Shown one piece after another: positions 31,022-38,019 of a stretch of 64,000 nt of DNA (the stretch's first letter is position 1; the number at the start of each line of letters is the position of its first letter). The DNA is from CAWJNF01 sp963844235. Lineage in GTDB: Bacteria > Actinomycetota > Thermoleophilia > Gaiellales > Gaiellaceae. The DNA lies in assembly GCA_963844235.1 (NCBI GenBank), contig CAWJNF010000001.1:728814-792813 (forward strand), read 5' to 3'. A program made the position numbers and the translations under genes. The notes under the pieces were generated by a model. The model had not been told where the DNA came from, ran no database searches, and saw only the letters and a list, made by a program, of their open reading frames with translations.

Positions 31022-31642
31022 CTAATGCATTCGCGAGTTGCCCTGCGGCATCAATCGCATTTCCAGCAGCTCGACTAATGCCTCGCACCGTTCGAGCAGG
31101 CTGTTGCACTCGAGCAGCGCCTGCTTTTCGAGCGGCTCGAGATGCTGGGCGATGGCGTGCACCAGATCGGCGTCCGGGACGTCTTTCGGAATGAAGTCGT
31201 GGTCGTGCCGCTGCAGTTTTTTGGCAAGCAGGTTCTCGAGCCGGGCGCGCGCGTCGCGGCTGGCCGCAGTCACGACCGGTTTCGATTCCTTGATGGCTTC
31301 GACGCTGGCGACCCGATAGCGCTCGATGCCATGGCGCGCGGGGCGCTCGTCGACGATCCGGAACTTCTCCAGCCCCCGCAGCATGATGTTGTAGCGGCCA
31401 TCCGGCATCTGATCCGCGTGAGTGATGAAGCCGGCGCAGCCAATCGGATAGACGCCCGGAGTCTCTTCATAGTGCGGTTCCCAGCCAGGCCGCAGCATGA
31501 CCATGCCGATCAGCCGCTCGCTATCGAGCGCGTCGCCGACCATCGCGCGGTATCGAGGCTCGAAGATGTGAAGCGGCAGCAGCGCGCTGGGAAACAGCAC
31601 GACGTTCGGGAGCGGGAAGATGGGGATCTCGGACGGGAGCAT
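31022..31642 (-). CDS. LON-substrate-binding-domain (LAN) protein
   Basis: This 206-residue protein consists of the N-terminal substrate-recognition domain of Lon without ATPase or protease parts. It opens with PIFPLPNVVLFPSALLPLHI and FEPRYRAMV, the family signature. GMVMLRPGW and ITHADQMPDGRYNIMLRGLE follow, and the C-terminus is helical (EKQALLECNSLLERCEALVE). Such stand-alone proteins are common and of unknown role, possibly adaptors in proteolysis. The start ATG at 31640-31642 directly precedes the conserved core. It stands 86 bp downstream of the VWA gene on the same strand. Confidence 0.9.
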   Translation of the reverse strand: MLPSEIPIFPLPNVVLFPSALLPLHIFEPRYRAMVGDALDSERLIGMVMLRPGWEPHYEETPGVYPIGCAGFITHADQMPDGRYNIMLRGLEKFRIVDERPARHGIERYRVASVEAIKESKPVVTAASRDARARLENLLAKKLQRHDHDFIPKDVPDADLVHAIAQHLEPLEKQALLECNSLLERCEALVELLEMRLMPQGNSRMH

Positions 31643-31728
31643 CTGAAATCTGGAATCTAAAATCCAAAGATCTGGAATCTGGAACCTGGATCTAGATTCA
31701 GATCAAGATTCAGTTTCCAGTTCTCGAT
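31643..31728. repeat. GGAATCT/ATCTGGA heptamer array
   Basis: It fills the gap between the VWA gene stop and the LON-domain gene start. It holds ATCTGGAATCTAAAATCC, GATCTGGAATCTGGAACCTG and then complementary AGATTCAGATCAAGATTCAG with TTTCCAG. The left and right halves are inversely related, giving an imperfect hairpin. Confidence 0.65.
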
Positions 31729-33042
31729 CTAGTGAATGGTCCTCGTTTTCTTGTCCATGTAGTCCATCAGCACATATTGACCCAGCGTGAACGGCGTCGT
31801 GAAATACGCCTTGCCGCGGCAGATTTCGGCCACGCGGCGGACGAAGGCGACCAGCTCGTAGTCGCGCGCGAGCATGAACGTGTTGATCATGATGCCGCTC
31901 TTGCGGCAGGCGGCGACCTCGGCGATCGTCTCCGAGACGATGAAGGGGTCGAGGCCGAAGGCGTTCTTGTAGATGCGCCCATCGGGCTGCGTCAGCGCCG
32001 ACGGTTTGCCGTCAGTGATCATCACGATTTGGCGCATGTCCTTGCGCTGCCGATCGAGGATGCGGCGTGCGAGCCGCAGCCCTTCGCGCGTGTTCGTGTA
32101 GTAGGGGCCCACCCGTACGCGTCCGAGCTCCTGAAGGGGAATCTCCTCGGCTGAATCGTGAAACAGAACGACGTTCAGCGCGTCTCCGGGGTACTGCAGC
32201 CTGATGAGGTTCGCCAGTGCGAGCGCGACGCGCTTCGCGGGCGTGAAGCGATCTTCGCCGTACAGAATCATGCTGTGGCTGCAGTCGAGCATCAGGACCG
32301 TCGCGCACGAGCTTTGGTACTCGCCCTGCGACACCATCAAATCCTCGTAGGCGATGTCGATGGAATCGAGCACGCCGGTGGGGTGGTGCTCGCCCCGCTC
32401 GCGCCGCTCGCGATTGATCCGCTGAACCGCGTTCATCACCGTGCTGCTGGGATCGAGGTTGAGCGAGTCGCCGAACTCGTACGGCTTCGGCGCCGCGACG
32501 GTTTCGATGCCGGTGGAGTTGTCGCGCGTGTCGTGGCGGCCCAGGCTGCTCTTGCCCATCGATCCGAGCAGGTCGCGCAGCGCGCGGTAGCCGAGAAAAT
32601 CGAGGCTCTTGTCGGTCACCTCGAATCGCGTCGGTGGAGCGTCCGGGCCGAATCCGCCGCCCGCGCCAGGCGTCTGCCGATCGGCGCGGTCCGACTCGAG
32701 ATCGGGCGCCGGGGTGATGAAGCCTTCCTGCATCATCCGATCGATGATGTCCTGAATCAGCTTCTCGAGCTTCGAGCGCGCGTCCGCCTGATCGGCATCG
32801 GCCGGATCGCCAAGCAGGCGCTCCAGCGCCTCCTCGGGCAGCACACCGCCGTTGAACAGCGCGTCCATGATCGCGTCGTGCAGCGCCTGCATGGTGCGAT
32901 CGTCCTCGGACTCCCCGTACATCCCGCCGTAGGGGGACTGGAAACCGCTCGACAGCAGCAGATCCGACAGCTTCTCAATCAGCTCGTCGAGATCCAGATC
33001 GTCCAGCGGGTCGCCGGTATATTTTGAGTACTTGTAGCGCAT
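31729..33042 (-). CDS. VWA-domain protein, partner of the MoxR-like ATPase
   Basis: This 437-residue protein starts at ATG 33040-33042. The N-terminal half is helical and acidic (DPLDDLDLDELIEKLSDLLL). The C-terminal VWA domain (from residue about 245) has an intact metal-ion-dependent adhesion site: DCSHS (D253, S255, S257), a central Thr (TNTREGL) and MITDGKPS. No signal peptide is present, so it works in the cytosol. The gene follows the AAA+ ATPase by 36 bp. MoxR-VWA pairs act as chaperone-like machines that insert metals or remodel enzyme complexes, but the client here is unknown. Confidence 0.88.
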   Translation of the reverse strand: MRYKYSKYTGDPLDDLDLDELIEKLSDLLLSSGFQSPYGGMYGESEDDRTMQALHDAIMDALFNGGVLPEEALERLLGDPADADQADARSKLEKLIQDIIDRMMQEGFITPAPDLESDRADRQTPGAGGGFGPDAPPTRFEVTDKSLDFLGYRALRDLLGSMGKSSLGRHDTRDNSTGIETVAAPKPYEFGDSLNLDPSSTVMNAVQRINRERRERGEHHPTGVLDSIDIAYEDLMVSQGEYQSSCATVLMLDCSHSMILYGEDRFTPAKRVALALANLIRLQYPGDALNVVLFHDSAEEIPLQELGRVRVGPYYTNTREGLRLARRILDRQRKDMRQIVMITDGKPSALTQPDGRIYKNAFGLDPFIVSETIAEVAACRKSGIMINTFMLARDYELVAFVRRVAEICRGKAYFTTPFTLGQYVLMDYMDKKTRTIH

Positions 33043-33078
33043 TAAGCGTTTGCCGTCCTACTCGCCACCACCAACCAC

Positions 33079-34603
33079 CTAGTTGTAGTATTTCTTCTTC
33101 CCGCCCGGCAATGGAATGCCCTCGTCCACGTCGCGCTCGGCGGCGCGCGCCGTTGGGCGCCGCTGCGGCGGTTCGGCCCCGTGGTAACCGCGCTCGTCGC
33201 TGCGGCTGATCTTCTTCTGCGCGTACAGACCTTCGAGGACGAAGTCCACGGCGGACGCGAGCGCCGCCTCCGATGCCTTCGGTGCGAGGTGAAGATGTTC
33301 GGTGAGCTCGACGAGCCCCTGCACGCCGCGCGCCTGCGCGAGCAGTTCCTTCGCAGACGACGTGTCGGAGGTTTGCAGCGAGCCGCCAAGATCGAACCAC
33401 TCGATGACGCGCCGCATGTCGACTTGTCCTAACCGCTCGGCGAAGACGTTCGCGACCGATGCGCGGATCAGCTCGCGCGCGACGTTGTCGGCCCCTTTCA
33501 GCTCTCCCTCGTATTCCATCTCGAACTTGCCGGTAATCGACGGCAGCGCCGCATAGACGTCGGTGACGCGCGCGACGATCTGCGCTTCGCCGCTCGTCAT
33601 CGCTCGGCGCTCGGCGTTCGACAACACGTTTTCCAGGCATGTGATCGCCAGCCGCTGGCTGACGCCCGAGCGGCGGTCGATTTTGCGGTCGGCGCGCGCC
33701 TGGAACGCGATCTCCTCGACGACCTCGCGTACATATGCCGGCACGTCGATGCGTGTCCCATCCTTATCGCGATCGAGCCATGCTTCCTGCGCGGTGATCT
33801 CCATGGCGTGCTGGCGGTTTGCCGGGTAGTGCGTGCGAATCTCGGAGCCGATGCGGTCTTTCAGCGGGGTGATGATCTTGCCTCGCGCCGTGTAGTCCTC
33901 CGGGTTCGCCGTGAAGACCATCAACAGGTCGAGCGGCAGGCGGACGGGGTATCCCTTGATCTGGATGTCGCCTTCCTGGAGGATGTTGAACAGGCCGACC
34001 TGAATTTTGCCCGCGAGGTCGGGCAGTTCGTTGATGCCGAAGATCCCACGGTTGGCGCGCGGTAAGAGGCCGTAATGAATCGTAAGCTCGTCGGACAGTT
34101 GCAGCCCGCTGCGCGCCGCCTTGATCGGATCGATGTCGCCGAGCATATCGGCAATCGTCACGTCTGGCGTGGCGAGCTTTTCGACGTAGCGCGCGTCGCG
34201 CGGGAGCCACGCGATAGTGGTGTCGTCGCCTTCTGCCGCGACCCGCATGCGGCACGCCGAGCAGATCGGATCGAGCGGATCGTCATGGATTTCGCATCCC
34301 GCCACGACCGGGAGGTACTCGTCGAGCAGCGACGCCAGCGCGCGCAGGATCCGGCTCTTGGCTTGACCACGTAGGCCGAGCAGGATGAAGTTGTGCCGTG
34401 ACAGCACCGCATTCACGAGTTGAGGGATAACGGTGTCGTCGTAACCGATGATGCCTGGAAACAGCGTCGTCACCGCTGCGGAGTTTTGCGATGAGGTTGT
34501 CGCGCACTTCGTTCTTCACTGACCGGCGCGGAAACGCCTCCGGTGACGTTGCGCGGGCGCGGCGAAGATCGCCGAGCGTCTTGACGGACGAGATAGATGC
34601 CAT
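33079..34603 (-). CDS. MoxR/Mg-chelatase-like AAA+ ATPase (frame break near the N-terminus)
   Basis: The best start is ATG 34601-34603 (SISSVKTLGDLRRARATSPE). The main frame begins at 34473, so one indel near 34480 joins them. Otherwise a shorter protein starts at 34473. Walker A is GLRGQAKS, where the Ala before Lys is typical of MoxR and ChlI. Sensor/Walker B regions are GIFGINELPDL and MVFTANPEDYTARGKIITPL, with RIGSEIRTHYP as arginine finger. A cysteine cluster (CEIHDDPLDPICSAC) sits between Walker A and B and could bind zinc. The C-terminus is low-complexity and ends in KKKYYN. It forms an operon with the VWA gene. Confidence 0.87.
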
Positions 34604-34622
34604 GTCGCGATTCTATCCCAGC

Positions 34623-34628
34623 TAGAAT
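34623..34628 (+). promoter_or_regulatory. -10 element of the glycerophosphodiesterase gene (leaderless type)
   Basis: TAGAAT at 34623-34628 lies 6 nt before the GTG start at 34635. No Shine-Dalgarno fits in the gap. It is in the 31-bp space between divergent genes. Confidence 0.45.
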
Positions 34629-34634
34629 CGCGCG

Positions 34635-35525
34635 GTGCATCCCGCGGTCCGTTCTTTGCGCCCCCTCGTGTTTGCGCATCGCGGCGGCAGCAAGATTGGC
34701 CCTGAAAACACGATTGAGGCGTTCGATCGCGGACTGAAGGCGGGCGCCGATGGCCTCGAGCTGGACGTCCACCTTTCGCGCGACAGGATTGTCGTGGTTC
34801 ATCATGATGCGACGCTCGATCGCACAACGCGGGCAAGGGGTCCGCTCGCCGATCGCACTGCCAGCGAGCTCGCCGAGCTGGATGTGCCGACACTCCGCGT
34901 CGTGCTCGAGCGGTACCCCCGCATCGGCATCATCATCGAATTGAAGGAAGCCGGGCCCGCGCTCGTCCGAGCGGTTGTCGCCGAGGTGCGCTGCGCCGGC
35001 GCCGCTCACCGGGTGTGCCTCGGATCGTTCAGCCGTTCGGCGTTGCGTGCCGCGCGCGCGATCGCGCCCGACATCGCTACGAGCGGCGCCCGGTTCGAAG
35101 TCAGGATGGCGTTGTACCGATCGTGGTGCGGCGTCTCGCCAGGGCGTGTGCCGTATCAGGCGTTTCAGGTGCCCGAAACCAGCGGCTCAATGCGCGTCGT
35201 GTCGCCGCGGTTCGTCGAGCTCGCGCACAAGGCGGGCATCGCAGTCCAGGTCTGGACGGTCGACGAGCCTGAGGATATCCGTCGCCTGCTCGATTGGGGA
35301 GTGGACGGGATTATTTCGGACAGGCCGGATGTCGCCGCAGAGGTTGTCAGAGACTGGGTTGGCGACAGTCGGCAGTCGGCAGTCGGTAGTCGGCAGTCTC
35401 AGTCGGGAGTCGACAGTCCAGTCGGCAGTCCCATCTCAGGGTCTTCGACTTTCGTCGGTAGTTCGACCGTAATTCAGCGTCGACTGGACTGCTGGACTGC
35501 CACTGGGACTAACGACTGGGACTAA
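34635..35525 (+). CDS. Glycerophosphodiester phosphodiesterase (C-terminus encoded by repeats)
   Basis: This TIM-barrel enzyme hydrolyses glycerophosphodiesters to sn-glycerol 3-phosphate and an alcohol. Catalytic elements are AHRGG (H15, R16), GPENT (22-26), the metal pair in LELDVH (E42, D44) and VVHHD (H57). The strand VQVWTVDEPEDIRRLLDWGV and the end GIISDRPD complete the barrel by about residue 243. There is no signal peptide, suggesting a cytosolic UgpQ-like enzyme. From residue about 244 on, the frame runs through a heptamer array and yields GDSRQSAVGSRQSQSG and similar, not family sequence. The GTG start is set by the -10 box and the conserved core. Confidence 0.92.
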   Translation: MHPAVRSLRPLVFAHRGGSKIGPENTIEAFDRGLKAGADGLELDVHLSRDRIVVVHHDATLDRTTRARGPLADRTASELAELDVPTLRVVLERYPRIGIIIELKEAGPALVRAVVAEVRCAGAAHRVCLGSFSRSALRAARAIAPDIATSGARFEVRMALYRSWCGVSPGRVPYQAFQVPETSGSMRVVSPRFVELAHKAGIAVQVWTVDEPEDIRRLLDWGVDGIISDRPDVAAEVVRDWVGDSRQSAVGSRQSQSGVDSPVGSPISGSSTFVGSSTVIQRRLDCWTATGTNDWD

Positions 35526-35623
35526 CCATTGGACTAAACCATTGGGACTAACATTGGGACTATCGACTGAGACTGTCGACTCCCGACTGAGACTGCCGAC
35601 ACCGACTACTGACTGACGACTCA
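35364..35623. repeat. Large two-armed heptamer array, unit GGCAGTC / GGGACTA
   Basis: Left arm (35364-35430) has the units GACAGTC, GGCAGTC, GGCAGTC, GGTAGTC, GGCAGTC, GGGAGTC, GACAGTC, GGCAGTC. The right arm (about 35479-35623) is made of GGACTGC, GGGACTA, CGACTGA and GACTGTC units, largely the reverse complement. The arms straddle the ends of two convergent genes and encode the C-termini of both. This is the longest heptamer locus in the window. Confidence 0.85.
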
Positions 35624-36075
35624 TTGGCACAGTCACACGGCGGACAGCCCCTGTCGAAGACGATCTTCCAAGACCCGTCGGGCTGCCGCTGCCAGACGGA
35701 ATTGAACGTGCCGATGCGGTTGCCCTTCGGATCGAGCACGGGACCGCTCGTAAATCCCAGATTGCCTGACGGCAGGACTTCGACTTCAGCAGGTGCCCAT
35801 GAAAACGGCGCCGCCGGACCGTCAAAGAATCGTTTCCACTCTGCGGCGACTGACGATTTTCCGCGCATCACGCCCTTGCCGCCGAAAAACACCGCGTCGT
35901 CGCCAAGCAGCATCGTAAACGCCGCGAGGTCGCGCTCTGCCATCGATTGGCAAACGCCGTCTCAGCCGCACGGACCTGATCGGCAGGATTCCCCAACTTC
36001 TGTTGCGCACGTGCCGGCGCGACCCCACAGAACTGCGATGAGAACCGCAGCGTAAATCATCAATTTGTTCAGCAT
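35560..36075 (-). CDS. SnoaL/DUF4440-like secreted protein (frame breaks; tail encoded by repeats)
   Basis: It starts at ATG 36073-36075 with signal peptide LMIYAAVLIAVLWGRAGTCA. The cone-shaped NTF2-like fold reads NPADQVRAAETAFA, then MAERDLAAFTMLLGDDAVFF, VAAEWKRFFDGPAAPFSWAP and GTFNSVWQRQPDGSWKIVFD. DUF4440 proteins bind or turn over small molecules, but no specific reaction can be assigned. Breaks lie near 35950 and 36010. The family sequence ends at DRGCPPCD, and the last 19 residues (SSVSSRCRQSQSGVDSLSR) come from the heptamer array. It converges with the glycerophosphodiesterase gene. Confidence 0.78.
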
Positions 36076-36082
36076 GTGTTTC

Positions 36083-36117
36083 CAACCACCAACCACTAAC
36101 CAGGCTACCGGCTATCA
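36083..36117. repeat. CCAACCA heptamer array
   Basis: The units CCAACCA, CCAACCA, CTAACCA, GGCTACC and GGCTATC overlap the 3' end of the HupE-like gene. The same type of array occurs at two other minus-strand gene ends: 16937-16964 (CTACCACCTACCACACCACC) and 33058-33081 (CTACTCGCCACCACCAACCA). In each case the unit runs up to or into the stop codon of the upstream gene. Confidence 0.6.
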
Positions 36118-37466
36118 ACGATCGATTTCTCGGGCACTTCAGGGGCGTGGGGCTTGCGATTGATCAAACCGGCGACGAACCACGCGGCTCCGCCGATGAC
36201 GGTCAGCGCAAGCAACCAGCGCACGACCGTCAGAAGCAGATTCAGGTCCATCATCGGCCAGCTGCTGAGCTGCGCGATGGCGAACCGCTCGGTCAGCCAA
36301 TGCCAGCCGGCATGACCGACGAGCACTGACGCGACGATGATGCCGGCGCGCTCAGGGACGACCTGCGTGAAGAGGAGGTTCGCGGCCGGCAGCACGATGG
36401 CAAGGATGATGAGCGTGCCGAGCTCGAGGCCGACGTTATAGGCGAGCAGCGCCGCGACCGGATGCGATCCCGCGAACTGCAGCGTCTCCTGCAGGGCGAT
36501 CGCGAAGCCGAGGCCGTGGAAGAGGCCGAACACGAGCGCGACAACCCAGCGGTGCTTCAGCGCGCCTGCGCTGAGCGCAGTCGAAGGGGCGCCGATGCCG
36601 TTCTCGATCGCCACATAGACGAGCGACAGCGCGATGAGCGCGCCAATCGTGGGCGCGAACCAGGTGTCGACCGTCGCGAGCCCGAAGGCGGCCAGGCCGA
36701 GAGTAATCGAATGCGCGACGGCGAACGCGGCAAACGGCTTGACGAGATCGCGCACGCGCCGGAACGGCAGCGCCAGGACGATGACGAACAGCAGGTGGTC
36801 GAGGCCATCGAGAAAGCGGTAAAAGCCGGCCTTCAGGAACACCCAGGCCGCCTGGTGCGCTTGCGGGTCGAGGCGCACGAGCGGCGTATCGTCGTGAATT
36901 CTGAACGCGCGGACGCCGCCATCGGGTCGTATGAAGTTGATGTAGGTGGCCGTGCGGTTGGCGAGGCCGCGCCCGAACAGCACGCGCATCGAAAATAGCG
37001 AGTCCTGCGACCGGATCGGAAAGTGCAGCTCGAGATCGAGAAATCCCTGGTTGTAGTACACCTGCGTCGCGTCGGGCAGCCGGGCGCCGCGGACGCGGGC
37101 GAGTGCGCCCTCGAACGAATCGAACGAGCGATCGGACGGCAGCGAGATGCGCGCGTTCGCCATCTCGTAGCGCGTCAGGCGCTCGTCGCCTTCGAGGAAC
37201 ACGATGCCGTTGGAAATCTGATTCGCGGCCTCGCGCAGCGCCGTTTCGACATGCGGCAGCGCGAGGTAGCCTGTGCCGTCCTTCGGCAGGTTCGCCTCCG
37301 CAACGGCGAGAAGCGGCACGCGCAGCAGCACCTGCAGCTGGCCTTGCTCGGGCTTCACGTAGCTCTGCACGGCAATTTCGTCTGGGATGTCGTGCGCCAC
37401 AACGACTGCCTGCGCCACGAGCACGAGCATCAAGGCGGCTGCGCTGCGAAAAACTCGGGTTGTCAT
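36105..37466 (-). CDS. HupE/UreJ-like membrane protein with extracellular domain
   Basis: This 453-residue protein starts at ATG 37464-37466. A signal peptide (ALMLVLVAQAVVVA) is followed by an exported beta-rich domain of about 200 residues (HDIPDEIAVQSYVKPEQG, VYYNQGFLDLELHFPIRSQD). A membrane part of six or seven helices begins GFYRFLDGLDHLLFVIVLAL, and FGLFHGLGFAIAL carries the His-rich HupE_UreJ motif. HupE and UreJ are metal-related (nickel) permeases, and the larger DUF-type relatives have unknown cargo. A REP-like sequence encodes the loop APSTALSAGALK (36570-36591). It is divergent from the cytochrome c gene. Confidence 0.87.
   Translation of the reverse strand: MTTRVFRSAAALMLVLVAQAVVVAHDIPDEIAVQSYVKPEQGQLQVLLRVPLLAVAEANLPKDGTGYLALPHVETALREAANQISNGIVFLEGDERLTRYEMANARISLPSDRSFDSFEGALARVRGARLPDATQVYYNQGFLDLELHFPIRSQDSLFSMRVLFGRGLANRTATYINFIRPDGGVRAFRIHDDTPLVRLDPQAHQAAWVFLKAGFYRFLDGLDHLLFVIVLALPFRRVRDLVKPFAAFAVAHSITLGLAAFGLATVDTWFAPTIGALIALSLVYVAIENGIGAPSTALSAGALKHRWVVALVFGLFHGLGFAIALQETLQFAGSHPVAALLAYNVGLELGTLIILAIVLPAANLLFTQVVPERAGIIVASVLVGHAGWHWLTERFAIAQLSSWPMMDLNLLLTVVRWLLALTVIGGAAWFVAGLINRKPHAPEVPEKSIVDSR
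36570..36591. repeat. CTTCGACTNCGCTCAG-type repeat, copy 2
   Basis: GCTGAGCGCAGTCGAAGGGG lies within the HupE-like gene and encodes a cytoplasmic or periplasmic loop (APSTALSA) between two membrane helices. It differs by one base from the core at 16849-16866. Confidence 0.55.
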
Positions 37467-37485
37467 GAGGTAGCAGTGAAAATTG

Positions 37486-37491
37486 TATAAT
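37486..37491 (+). promoter_or_regulatory. Cytochrome c gene -10 element
   Basis: A perfect TATAAT lies 30 nt before the cytochrome c ATG (37522), in the 55-bp divergent gap. TTGTCA at 37460-37465 is 20 bp upstream, longer than the usual 17. The transcript would have a leader of about 25 nt. Confidence 0.55.
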
Positions 37492-37521
37492 GACCGTCTC
37501 TGCAGTTACCAGCGAGGCCAT

Positions 37522-37993
37522 ATGAGAGTTGCAATCAGTAAATTGACGCAAGCAGTTGGTGCGGCGGGAGTTGTCTTTCATTGTAAGTGCGGGAGCGGCG
37601 GTTACCACGAGCGCGCAGGCGCCTGCGGGAGCAGGCTCGAGCGTCGGAAGCGGCGTTTACACCGACGATCAGGCCAAGCGCGGCGAAGCGGTTTCAAACA
37701 AGATGTGCACGAGCTGCCACGGACCTGAGTTGTCCGGTGGCGAGGCAGGACCTACCCTTGTCGGCCTGGAATTCCTCGGCAACTGGAACAATCTCACGGC
37801 CGCCGACTTCTACGACCGCGTGCAGGCGACGATGCCGGCGGACGCACCGGGAACGTTGACGCCGGCGCAGACCAGCGACGTCATGTCCTACGTCTTCAAG
37901 CTCAACAAATTTCCGGCAGGGACGACCGAGCTGCCGACCGATCTCGCCGCACTCAAGGGCATCAAGATTGAGGGCGCGCAGCCCGCTAAATAA
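37522..37993 (+). CDS. Periplasmic monoheme cytochrome c (frame break in signal peptide)
   Basis: The product is about 156 residues. ATG 37522 begins a signal peptide that changes frame near 37555 (FIVSAGAAVTTSAQAPAG in the second frame). The mature part reads YTDDQAKRGEAVSNKMCTSC, giving one CXXCH heme site, and ELSGGEAGPTLVGLEFLGNW. The distal Met ligand is likely in ATMPADAPGTLT. This is the class I fold seen in electron-transfer and dehydrogenase-associated cytochromes. The partner is unknown. It lies 26 bp before aceE on the same strand, but the functional link is weak. Confidence 0.85.
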
Positions 37994-38019
37994 GGTCCGG
38001 TTGAAGCCGGACGCTACCT

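Noticed and set aside
35364..35623. CRISPR array
   Set aside because: Units are 7 bp with no spacers, the arms are inverted, and no cas gene is near.
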